Below are positions 32,350 through 43,429 of a stretch of DNA of 64,000 nucleotides, in pieces. Each line of letters opens with the position of its first letter. Position 1 is the first letter of the stretch. Where the stretch lies: NCBI GenBank assembly GCA_032209605.1, contig JASFXZ010000026.1:2976001-3040000 (forward strand), in the 5' to 3' direction. The notes beneath the pieces were generated by a model. The model was given only the letters and a program-made list of their open reading frames with translations. It did no database searches and was not told the origin of the DNA. A program made the position numbers and the translations under genes. Source of the stretch: Mactromeris polynyma. Taxonomy: Eukaryota; Mollusca; Bivalvia; Venerida; Mactridae.

Positions 32350-33004
32350 GTTGCAGTCAACAACATTTTATCAAAACATTTTATCAAAATGTTGTATCTT
32401 ATCATTTGAACACGTTGTTCACACGATTACAATGTGTACACAATGTATCTGAGCTTACGATGTATCAGTGATTACACATGTATGTGTAATATAAACAAAC
32501 AAACATAATATGAATGATTATATTGCCCATCTGGTCATCAAATTACATTCATTAATACGTGTATAGGAAACACATGTAACCATAGTTTACTATGATTGCC
32601 TATACAAAAACTTTTAAGACATGTTCCAGCTGAACAAACCGACAAGTATAAAAACCGCGGAATAAAACAGAACTTTTATAGTTAAACATTAAGCCAAAAA
32701 ATAAATTGATATTTGATAGGCTTGTGAAACAGCGACTCTTCTTATGAAACACGAATTAACAATCGAGAGCGGAATCAAGACAGGTCAGTCATTGTCAAAC
32801 GAATAAAAAGCGCGGGAAATTGTTTGTATTGAATATTGTTTAAAGCTAATGGACCCGTCGTTCACATTTCAGTACCAATGGGCCGTACAGTTACTGGCAA
32901 GTTTTATAAGGAGTGTGCACTGTCAAAGATAAACATATTGTATCAAAAATGAGACCTGACACAGGACTTGGAGGCCTTGTCCTGTGATATTTTCCATCCA
33001 TTAA
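32350..33004. other. No gene recognised
   Basis: AT-rich sequence downstream of the mariner relic, with ACATTTTATCAAA repeated twice near 32370. No gene seen. Confidence 0.4.
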
Positions 33005-33200
33005 TCCCCCTGTTTGTCCTCTTTGATTCTCCTAGTTATCCCTTATGGTCGGCTAGGTCATTCCTTGTGCCCCTGTTCCCTTACCTATATACCATTGAGC
33101 ATACTCAAATGCCTTATGAATTGTAGTTTTCCCGGAGGTCAGTGTGGAGAGGAACTGTCTTATGTATGTGGCGTTCCCTGTAGCAACTTATTCTCTCTCT
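33005..33200. repeat. Dispersed ~200-bp repeat, copy 2
   Basis: Partner of 22916-23120. Here it runs directly into a mariner transposase fragment, which suggests it could be part of, or a target of, a DNA transposon. Confidence 0.75.
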
Positions 33201-33207
33201 TGCATGT

Positions 33208-33345
33208 AGGCTTCATATATGATAATGCTGCTGCCCATAAGTGTGCGCTGGTTCAGGATTTCCTGAAAAAGGATTTTAAATCCCCCACCCCCTTACTCAC
33301 CAGACCTTAGTCCATGCGACTTTTTCCTTTGTTGGACGTCGTTAT
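33208..33345 (+). pseudogene. Second mariner-like transposase fragment
   Basis: Reads FIYDNAAAHKCALVQDFLKK, then after a small frameshift SPCDFFL, i.e. the second and third Asp regions of a D34D mariner transposase. Only about 45 codons are left. CAGAGTGTCCCAAGAAACGG near 33391 resembles a mariner terminal repeat but has no visible partner. Confidence 0.7.
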
Positions 33346-34659
33346 GACTCGCCAAGTGCATCTGGTAGTGCCTTTTTCAGTGTCAATATACAGAGTGTCC
33401 CAAGAAACGGCTATACTTTTCTGCTTTCAAAGAATGGATTTTGAGATTACAAAAATGCATTTCCGTCAAATGAGGATACTTTGAAGGAACAATAGTTTGA
33501 CTCATGATATATTTCCAAGAAGCCCATTGACAGAATTAAGTGAAACGTCCCTGTCCGTGATAGTAGGCTTATTATATGTGTATCGGTAACAGGCCCGGAT
33601 CCACCGGGGGTCCAAGGCCCCCCCCCCCCACCAGTCGGCTGTGGAGTGACCTTTTCTATACCTAATATAAAATTATATCCACTGATTAGGTCTTAAGGTT
33701 ACTATTTCTTTTAGCACGTTTAATACAATACATTGATGTATGGTCGATTTCCTCTTGTATACTACCAGTATAGCGGAAGCAAGTGCTATAAAAGTTGGCC
33801 CCCTGTTGTGCTCATCGGCCTTGAGACCGTTAAGAAGAATCGTCTAGAAAAATCGTATGCTTTTCACTCTACATCAAATAACAGTTCATATACGGTCCCT
33901 GATCAGACAGGCGCTTTCAATTGCTTTATCATGTTCAAAGCGTCTGTAAAACACATATTATTGAGCCTCCTACGTAACAGAGGCAGAGATCTGTTGCGAT
34001 GTTGTTTTAGTGTGAGACATTGAAAATAAAATTTCTTAAAATAATTTTAAACAATTCAATAAATGGAAGGGCCTAAAGTTTTGCAAAATAAAATAGTTTT
34101 GTTTTTCTCGAACAAGCCTATTTTCATATTTTCACATTTTCCTTATTAGAATTGCATTTCAAAATGCTTCAATCTTTAAATTACATTTTCCTCATTGTAT
34201 GAAGAATTTGCATTCAAACTAAAACATATAATTGTTTTCTTTGTATTTTGAATACGTTCGCATACCGCGACGAAACATTTGGGGCATGCATCCTTTATTT
34301 CAACTTTACCGAGTCATAAGGAATTTAAATTAATTCAAAAGATTGTGTTATACGACACCATCATATTTGTGGTCCTTTCATATAAACAAGTCACGAATTA
34401 TGATAATTTATCATCAGTTTCTGTATCTTTAAAGGTAAATATGTTAAGGTCTTTTTTAAATTTGCTTAGTCATAAACATGAGAAAATGCCTACATCCTGT
34501 TTGTACACATGTTCCCAAAACCTCAAATACACGAGTCCGATACAGGAGTTTCTATCACGACGTCTGTGCCGTGTTAGCGCTTGCATATAGGAAATGTCTG
34601 TTTCGCAATTCCGGGAAGAAAAGTTATAATGTAGTAGGCCTATGTTTTAGTATGTCTGT
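33346..34659. other. No gene recognised
   Basis: Contains a C-run flanked by GGGGGTCC near 33607-33640, frames at 33733-34023 and 34279-34590 with no recognisable domain, and otherwise AT-rich DNA. Confidence 0.4.
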
Positions 34660-35044
34660 ATGAAGATAGATATTTAGATATTTTATTAACCTCCATATAT
34701 AGGAGAGCAGAACATATTTACATTTATATACAGTTACAAGTAAACATTTTACAGCAAAGAAACAAACAATTAACATGTAAGTACTGACATATACTAAATA
34801 AGCAAGATTCTTACAGATGTATGTAATATAATACTGCCAAGCCATAACAAAAAACAACAGATAATTGACATATAAACTTATACATGTATAATATAATGTA
34901 TATATTATAACAGCAATGGAAGATATTTTTCATACGTAATATGAGTTGCACTATATAAACCCTAAGGTAAATACTTCCGCGGAAGGAGACTCCTTTGGTC
35001 AATATAACTCCGATAATAATGGTGCAGAGAATGCAATATTAACA

Positions 35045-35203
35045 ACACTTTTACGAAAGTCGAAAGTTAAAAGTGTAAGAATGCATTAACTATCAGACGA
35101 ACGTAATTTGATAAGAACATTTAACAAAATCATGATCAGGGAATAAATGTGTAGAAAACTCAATATTGACAACACTTTTACGAAAGTCGAAAGTTAAAAG
35201 TGT
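35045..35203. repeat. Twice-repeated 32-nt hairpin in the LINE 3' UTR
   Basis: ACACTTTTACGAAAGTCGAA..AAAAGTGT occurs at 35045-35076 and, unchanged, at 35172-35203. The outer 8 bases of each are complementary. The spacing is 127 bp. Confidence 0.88.
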
Positions 35204-35418
35204 TAGAAACAAAGATGGTTTAATACATTGATAGATACATTGATTCACAAAGCAATCATTAAAGAGTTAAAATGTTACAGTTTTAATCCGTAGTGAATTA
35301 TACGTTCAATTACATACATGTATACAAGAATACATTGTATAGACAGTTATGTTTATGACACAATAGCTCAACTAAAGAATAGATGAGAAATGTCATGCAA
35401 ATTTGAGGTATAAGTATA

Positions 35419-38345
35419 TCATCTACGAAATAGTTTATGTAACAAGCTCAGATATGAATATCTGTTATCACACATTTCATTCTGTATTATGTTGCAAAGT
35501 TCAACAAATTGATTCGCACTAAGCCACTTGATGTAATAATCGGTGCCAAAGTCTTCAATTAAGTTTGACCATAAGCTATTGCGAAGAGATTGTGATTTTC
35601 CGCAAATATTTAGAACATGTTCGTTTAGACTCACACTTTGGACACTTTTTAATGTACTTTCTAGAAACACTTCGCCCAATGACCGCGATAAGTGTTTTAC
35701 ACATTGGACGTAACTCTGAGTAGCTTAATTGTGCTAACCAGAGGAGTGAACACGGGCTGTCTCCTGTAATAAATTGTTCAGTTGTACCAGAATAGTGGTG
35801 TAAATTGTACGCCATGTTCTTCTTCGATGGTCGTATAACATGATCAACTAGCAATCGCTTACATACATACTTGGCAGGAAATACTCCAGTAGCGACAAAA
35901 TTCTGTAAGATTTCAATAAGGTGGTACCTTTGTAGCAATCTATAAATGTCTGGTATGAATCCCTTACTTTGTTTGTCAAAGTTTAAAAATCTCACCAAAC
36001 GTGCTACAAACACCCGTTTAGCTAGATATTTCACTGGTAACCGACACAATTGACCAAGAAATTGTAGTTTTCTGCATTTAATAATTGTCTCCATTGACTC
36101 CACATTTACCGCACTCGGGGCAAAATCACTATTGGTACTTAAACTCAATCCCTGCATTGTCTTCACACAAAAACGGTGAGCTCGTTCGATAGCCAAATTA
36201 TCGCCCTCGGTAGTTGCGTTCCAGAGTTCACATCCATATATTGCTTTAGGGATAACGACAGAGTTATAAATAGTCCGGGATGTTAGTGGATTCAAGCCTC
36301 TAGGATGAAGACCACTGTTTGTGATGCTGAGGTATGTACCACGCAATTTAACACAGGCGTCTTGAACGGACTTTTTCACGGATAAGTTCTTGTCAAACGT
36401 GATTCCAAGGTGTGTTTATTCGTCAACAATTGAGATTGACTCAGGTCCAAGCGACCACTTAAGTTCCGTATCAGCATTTTTATTTTCATTGAAGACTATA
36501 TCATCGCATTTGCTTGCGTTGTATTCAAAACGCCACTTACACGAATATCGGTAGCATATGTCTAGCATTTTAGTAAGACCAAGTGATGAATATGACATCA
36601 GAATCATGTCGTCTGCAACCGTTGGTGAGCTAAGTCGGGTATTGTACATACACATACCGTATCCGCTTGACTATAACTCACATATTAAGTCATTTATATA
36701 GTTCAGATACAGAATCGGAGAGGTTTTACCATCTTGTTTCGTCCCTTGTAGAACTGTGAAGAAATCAGATATAAAGCCTTGACTTTTCACACAACTTTGG
36801 GCATTTCTGTACAGTTCTGAAAATGCTATTAGTGATGTTTCATCAATACCGGCAGTTATCAGTTTGTAGAACATCCCCTTTAACCAGACGCGGTCAAATG
36901 CCTGTCGCCCATCTAAGTAAAAAACATACACTTTGCTGTTATTTTCACTTGCCTAGAGCACACTTTCGCGAACGACAAATGACGACATCATACATCCCAA
37001 GTTTTCTTGAAACCCGCCCTGTTGTTTCGATATTGTAGTTGATAGTTTTTCCTTTGTTCGTTCTAACAGTATAATTTCAAAGAGTTTCAAAAGTGTAGAC
37101 GACAATGTAATGGCTCTATAGTTGTTTGGTTCATCTTTACGTTTTTACCTCCTTTGTGAAGTGTTATAATGGATCCTTGTTTCATGTCGTCTGATATAAA
37201 TCCAATTCGAAGCATTCACGTGAACAAGTTCGCTATAATGGTCGCTAAGAAGTTTTTCGTAAACTTGAAATGTTCATAGAACAACTTATCAATGCCACAT
37301 GCTTTGCCTTTGGGGCATTCATTTATCATGTTCAAGACACTTTCCGAGAAGATAGTAACATGAGGATCGGTATGCGAAGTATCCAATGTTTTGGTGCCAT
37401 GTTGCATCGTATCGGTCATTTTCTGTGAGGGTATAAAGGTCTTTAAAGTACATTCCCCATTGTTCTGTTACCTCCTCGCGAACTCTGTACATTGTGCCAT
37501 TGAACTTTATACCTGCTCCAGCACCTGATTGACCCTTGGATCTTTGTCGTCTTGAGTTCACAATTTTCCAAAACAGTTTAGAGTCGACCTCTGCAGTTTG
37601 ATCCAGTTCTTGGTCCAGATGCAATAAGTAATTCTGGATACAACGGCGGTGTAATTTCCTAAATGCGCGTTTTGAACATTTATAGGGTTTCAAAAAGAGT
37701 CTAGATTTACTCTGCGGAAACGACGTTGATGCCTTGTGAATGGACTTCACTATTGTCTGGTATGCATTTTCTATGCCGTTCCGATCCAATTCACACCATG
37801 ATAACACATTCAAATCTTCAGTTTCCTTTAGAGATGTTTGATACTGTAACATATGTTCATCAGTAATACGTTTAGTACCCGATACATCTCGCTGCAATCG
37901 TTGTTGTGAATAACCACTATCATGTAACATGGGCAACGTCAGTTTTGAAAATACTGGTCTATGACGGGAAACATTTAAACAGTTGTCATCAACAATCTCA
38001 CTATAAACTATACAGTCTAGCATTTCAACTGGTAAACATATATGATCAATTAATGACTCAGCAGTATTATCATAATTATGATACATATGAGTGATTAGCA
38101 CCTAAGCAACTATCTAATGTGTTTACAGAATGCGTACAGGTATTAATCATAAATTCATATAATAGTCGATCACGGACATTTGTGCAGGTTTTAACCAATT
38201 TGGCGTTAAAATCGCCCATAAATACAACCACACCACTGTCTGCATACATATACCACAGATCATATCATTTATCAATATAAGATTTGTAAACATCAATAGA
38301 GTGGTTCGAACATGGCAGGTATACCTGAAAAATGAAAGCATAACG
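35419..38345 (-). pseudogene. LINE endonuclease/reverse transcriptase pseudogene
   Basis: In order on the minus strand: FMGDFNAKLV (endonuclease GDFN motif), DHICLPVEML and DDNCLNVSRHRPVF (final endonuclease His region, usually SDHRP, here SRHRP), a linker, then ECPKGKACGIDKLFYEHFKF (RT0), a region with NNYRAITLSS, VYVFYLDGRQAFDRVWLKGM (RT palm with first Asp), GTKQDGKTSPILYLNYINDL, TVADDMILMSYSSLG (catalytic ADD), GCELWNATTEG, and a CPKC..HVLNIC knuckle. At least five frameshifts or stops separate these blocks. The order and I/jockey-like motifs are clear; the exact clade is not decided. Confidence 0.87.
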
Positions 38346-38514
38346 GTTTGATTCTAACTGTAACTGCAAACCAATTATGTGATCATCATCATACAATGTA
38401 ACACTATGCCCCGTGTACATGCCAACATATATCTAGCTACAGAAAACTACCACTGAATATTTGTAAACTTACGTTTAATATGTTTTACTGTTGATAACGT
38501 ATAGATCTACTTTT
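38346..38514. other. Short spacer between LINE and satellite
   Basis: AT-rich sequence, no feature. Confidence 0.5.
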
Positions 38515-39915
38515 AACAGTTTGAGTCATGTTGGTACATATTATGTCATGTTGGTACAGCTTACCTGATGTTGGTACAGTTTATGTCATGTTGGTACAGC
38601 TTACCTGGTGTTGGTACAGCTTACCTGATGTTGGTACAACTTACCTGGTGTTGGTTCAGCTTACCTGATGTTGGTACAACTTACCTGGTGTTGGTACAGC
38701 TTACCTGATGTTGGTACAACTTACCTGGTGTTGGTACAGCTTACCTAATGTTGGTACAACTTACCTGGTGTTGGCACAGTTTGAGTCATGTTGGTACATA
38801 TTATGTCATGTTGGTACAGCTTACCTGATGTTGGTACAGTTTATGTCATGTTGGTACATCTTATGTCATGTGGGTACAGCTTATGTCATGTTGGTACATC
38901 TTACCTGATGTTGATACAACTTACCTGGTGTTGGTACAGCTTATGTCATGTTGATACAACTTACCTGGTGTTGGTACAACTTATGTCATGTTGGTACAGC
39001 TTATGTCATGTTGATACAACTAACCTGGTGTTGGTACAACTTATGTCATGTTGGTACAGCTTACCTGGTGTTGGTACAACTTATGTCATGTTGGTACAGC
39101 TTACCTGCTCTTGATACAGTTTATATTGTATTGGTACAGTTTATGTCATGTTGGTACAGTTTATGTCATGTTGAGACATATTATGTCATGTTCGTACAGC
39201 TTATGTCATGTTGGTACAGATTATTTCATGTTGTTACATCTTATGTTATGTTGGTACAGCGAATGTCATGTTGGTACATCTCATGTCATGTTGATACATC
39301 TTATGTCATGTTGGTACATCTTATGTCATGATAGTACATCTTATGTTATGTTGGTACAGCGAATGTCATGTTGGTACATCTTATGTCATTTTGGTAAAGC
39401 TTATGTCATGATGGTACATCTTATGTCATGTTGGTACATCTTATGTCATGTTGGTACAGCTTATGTTATGTTGGTACAGCGAATGTCATGTTGGTGCATC
39501 TTATGTCATGTTGATACATCTTATGTCATGTTGGTACATCTTATGTCATGATGGTACATCTTATGCCATGTTGGTACATATTATGTCATGTTGGTACAGA
39601 TTATGTCATGTTGATACAGCTTATGTCATGTTGGTACAGCTTATGTCATGTTGGTACAGCTTATGTCATGTTGGTACATCTTATGTCATGTTGGTACATC
39701 TTATGTCATGTTGATACAGCTTATGTCATGTTGGTACACCGAGTGTCATGTTGGTACATCTTATGTGCTGTTGATACAGCTTATGTCTTGTTGGTACAGC
39801 TTATGTCTTGTTGGTACAGCTTACCTGGTGTTGGTACGGCTTACCTTATGTTGAAACAGTTTATGTCATGTGAGTTCAGCTTACCTCATGTTGGAACAGC
39901 TTACATGGTTCATCT
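38515..39915. repeat. Satellite 1: 20-bp tandem repeat, ~70 copies
   Basis: Unit CATGTTGGTACAGCTTATGT with common variants CTTACCTGGTG/CTTACCTGATG in place of TTATGTCATG and CATC for CAGC. The ACCTG type dominates the left end and the TGTCATG type the rest. Because 20 is not a multiple of 3, long stop-free readings (MLVQLMSCWYSLCHVGT-like) occur in all three forward frames. They are a by-product of the repeat, not a gene. Confidence 0.97.
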
Positions 39916-40269
39916 GTGGTCATAGGCGATGTGTTTTTCTTTGTTGAGACATTGAACTGTACTATTATATGCACTCAGTTTTATTTATTGTCATTAGTTA
40001 CCATATGTTTTTGTTGAAAATTAAATATATTTATAGTGTAGCATTTTGCACCAAGGACTATAACACTTTGCCCCAAGATTCGGTGTTACATATACTCGAC
40101 AATTTCAACGAGTTCTAAATTGTAAATAAATAGTTTATTTATGTTATTAAATACATTTAATGATTAAATTTTCGTTGTTTATTATAGAAACCTTAGTTAC
40201 ATTGTTGTTAACGAGTTTATATTATCTATAATTTAAAATCTTTGAAAAATGTAACACTTCGCCCCGGTC
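39916..40269. other. Unique spacer between satellites 1 and 2
   Basis: About 350 bp of AT-rich sequence. GCATTTTGCACCAAGGACTA, CACTTTGCCCCAAGATTCGG and CACTTCGCCCCGGTCTCCCC are similar words at 40042, 40068 and 40254. Confidence 0.5.
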
Positions 40270-43200
40270 TCCCCTACTATGGTAGTAGCCACGCAAGACA
40301 CATGTCTATAATATGGTAGTAGCCACGAAAGTCACATGTCTTTAATATGGCAGTAGCCACGAAAGTCACATGTCTATACTATGGTAGTAGCCACGCAAGA
40401 CACATGTCTATAATATGGCAGTAGCCACGAAAGTCACATGTCTATAATATGGCAGTAGCCACGAATTTGAAAGTCACATGTGTATAATATGGTAGTAGCC
40501 ACGAATTTGAAAGTCACATGTCTATAATATGGCAGTAGCCACGAAAGTCACATGTCTATACTATGGTAGTAGCCACGAAAGTCACGTGTCTATAATATGG
40601 CAGTAGCCACGAAAGTCACATGTCTATACTATGGTAGTAGCCACGCAAGACACATGTCTATAATATGGCAGTAGCCACGAAAGTCACATGTCTATACTAT
40701 GGTAGTAGCCACGCAAGACACATGTCTATAATATGGCAGTAGCCACGAAAGTCACATGTCTATAATATGGCAGTAGCCACGAATTTGAAAGTCACATGTG
40801 TATAATATGGTAGTAGCCACGCAAGACACATGTCTATAATATGGCAGAAGCCACGAAAGTCACATGTCTATAATATGGCAGTAGCCACGAATTTGAAAGT
40901 CACATGTCTATAATATGGCAGTAGCCACGAAAGTCACATGTCTATACTATGGTAGTAGCCACGAAAGTCACGTGTCTATAATATGGCAGTAGCCACGAAA
41001 GTCACATGTCTATACTATGGTAGTAGCCACGCAAGACACATGTCTATAATATGGCAGTAGCCACGAAAGTCACATGTCTATACTATGGTAGTAGCCACGC
41101 AAGACACATGTCTATAATATGGCAGTAGCCACGAAAGTCACATGTCTATAATATGGCAGTAGCCACGAATTTGAAAGTCACATGTGTATAATATGGTAGT
41201 AGCCACGCAAGACACATGTCTATAATATGGCAGAAGCCACGAAAGTCACATGTCTATAATATGGCAGTAGCCACGAATTTGAAAGTCACATGTCTATACT
41301 ATGGTAGTAGCCACGAAAGTCACATGTCTATAATATGGCAGTAGCCACGAAAGTCACATGTCTATACTATGGTAGTAGCCACGCAAGACACATGTCTATA
41401 ATATGGTAGTAGCCACGAAAGTCACATGCCTATAATATGGCAGTAGCCACGAAAGTCACATGTCTATAATATGGCAGTAGCCACGAAAGTCACATGTCTA
41501 TAATATGGCAGTAGCCACGAAAGTCACATGTCTGTAATATTGTAGTAGCCACGAAAGTAACACGCCTATAATCATCAAATATGGCAGTAGCCACGAAAGT
41601 AACACGCCTATAATTATCAAATATGGCAGTAGCCACGAAAGTAACACGCCTATAATTATCAAATATGGCAGTAGCCACGAAAGTAACACGCCTATAATTA
41701 TCAAATATGGCAGTAGCCACGAAAGTCACATATCTGTAATATGGCAGTAGCCACGAAAGTCACATGTCTATACTATGGTAGTAGCCACGAAAGTCACATG
41801 TCTATACTATGGTAGTAGCCACGCAAGACACATGTCTATAATATGGTTGTAGCCACGAAAGTCACATGTCTATACTATGGTAGTAGCCACGAAAGTCACA
41901 TGTCTATAATATGGCAGTAGCCACGAAAGTCACATGTCTATAATATGGCAGTAGCCACGAAAGTCACATGTCTATAATATGGCAGTAGCCACGAAAGTCA
42001 CATGTCTATAATATGGCAGTAGCCACGAAAGTCACATGTCTGTAATATTGTAGTAGCCACGAAAGTAACACGCCTATAATTATCAAATATGGCAGTAGCC
42101 ACGAAAGTAACACGCCTATAATTATCAAATATGGCAGTAGCCACGAAAGTAACACGCCTATAATTATCAAATATGGCAGTAGCCACGAAAGTAACACGCC
42201 TATAATTATCAAATATGGCAGTAGCCACGAAAGTCACATATCTGTAATATGGCAGTAGCCACGAAAGTCACATGTCTATACTATGGTAGTAGCCACGAAA
42301 GTCACATGTCTATAATATGGTAGTAGCCACGAAAGTCACATGTCTATAATATGGTAGTAGCCACGAAAGTCACATGTCTATACTATGGTAGTAGCCACGA
42401 AAGTCACATGTCTATACTATGGTAGTAGCCACGAAAGTCACATGTCTATACTATGGTAGTAGCCACGAAAGTCACATGTCTATAATATGGTAGTAGCCAA
42501 GAAAGTCACATGTCTCTACTATGGCAGTAGCCACGAAAGTCACATGTCTATAATATGGCAGTAGCCACGAAAGTCACATGTCTATACTATGGTAGTAGCC
42601 ACGAAAGTCACATGTCTATAATATGGCAGTAGACACGAAAGTAACACTCCTATAATGATTAAATATGATAGTAGCCACGAAATCACAAGTCTATAATATG
42701 GCAGTAGCCACGAAAGTCACAAGTCTATAATATGGCAGTAGCCACGAAAGTCACAAGTCTATAATATGGCAGTAGCCACGAAAGTAACACGCCTATAATG
42801 ATTAAATATGATAGTAGCCACGAAAGTCACATATCAATAATATGGCAGTAGCCACGAAAGTCACAAGTCTGTAATATTGTAGTAGCCACGAAAGTCACAT
42901 ATCAATAATATGGCAGTAGCCACGAAAGTCACATGTCTGTAATATTGTAGTAGCCACGAAAGTCACAAGTCTATAATATGGCAGTAGCCACGAAAGTCAC
43001 ATGTCTATAATATGACAGTAGCCACGAAAGTCACAAGTCTATAATATGGCAGTAGCCACGAAAGTCACATGTCTATAATATGGTAGTAGCCACGAAAGTC
43101 ACATGTCTGTAATATTGTAGTAGCCACGAAAGTAACACGCCTATAATGATTAAATATGACAGTAGCCACGAAAGTCACAAGTCTATAATATGGCAGTAGC

Positions 43201-43425
43201 CACGAAAGTCACATGTCTGTAATATTGTAGTAGCCACGAAAGTCACATATCTGTAATATGATAGTAGCCACGAAAGTCACATGTCTATAATACGGCGGTA
43301 GCCACGAAAGTCACATGTCTATAATATGGCAGTAGCCACGAAAGTCACATGTCTATGATATGGCAGTAGCCACGAAAGCCACATGTCTATAATATGGTAG
43401 TAGCCACGAAAGTCACATGTAACTC
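40270..43425. repeat. Satellite 2: 34-bp tandem repeat with length variants
   Basis: Base unit CATGTCTATAATATGGCAGT..AGCCACGAAAGTCA (34 bp), about 90 copies. A 40-bp variant carries TTTGAA after CACGAA, and another about 40-bp variant carries AACACGCC and TTATCAA. Higher-order structure is plain: a block with four AACACGCC-type units and the TCTGTAATATTGTAGTAG word is duplicated at a 508-bp interval (41531 and 42039). A second block around 40560-40800 recurs near 40950-41190. The right end passes straight into satellite 3. Confidence 0.97.
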
Positions 43426-43429
43426 TACC

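Larger units (their letters stand above)
34660..38345 (-). mobile_element. Degenerate LINE, nearly full pol region, minus strand
   Basis: Runs from a C-terminal piece of an AP-type endonuclease (about 38340) through reverse transcriptase to a Cys/His knuckle (about 35600), then about 900 bp of 3' UTR ending in a GATA-type tail at about 34665. It is about 3.7 kb. The 5' part of the endonuclease and any first gene are absent, and the 20-bp satellite begins about 170 bp beyond the 5' break. The 3' UTR carries a duplicated small hairpin. Confidence 0.85.

Noticed and set aside
33600..33640. C-rich run as a possible transposon tip
   Set aside because: The mirrored GGGGG/CCCCC words are too short and no partner end is visible.
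38708..39925. Long overlapping stop-free readings with MLVQLMSCWYSLCHVGT repeats
   Set aside because: They exist in all three forward frames because the DNA repeats every 20 bp. There is no codon preference, start context or splice structure. Satellite, not a repeat protein.
41490..42237. Minus-strand readings repeating VTFVATAIFDNYRR
   Set aside because: By-product of the 34/40-bp satellite; the same DNA gives another repeated peptide in a second frame.
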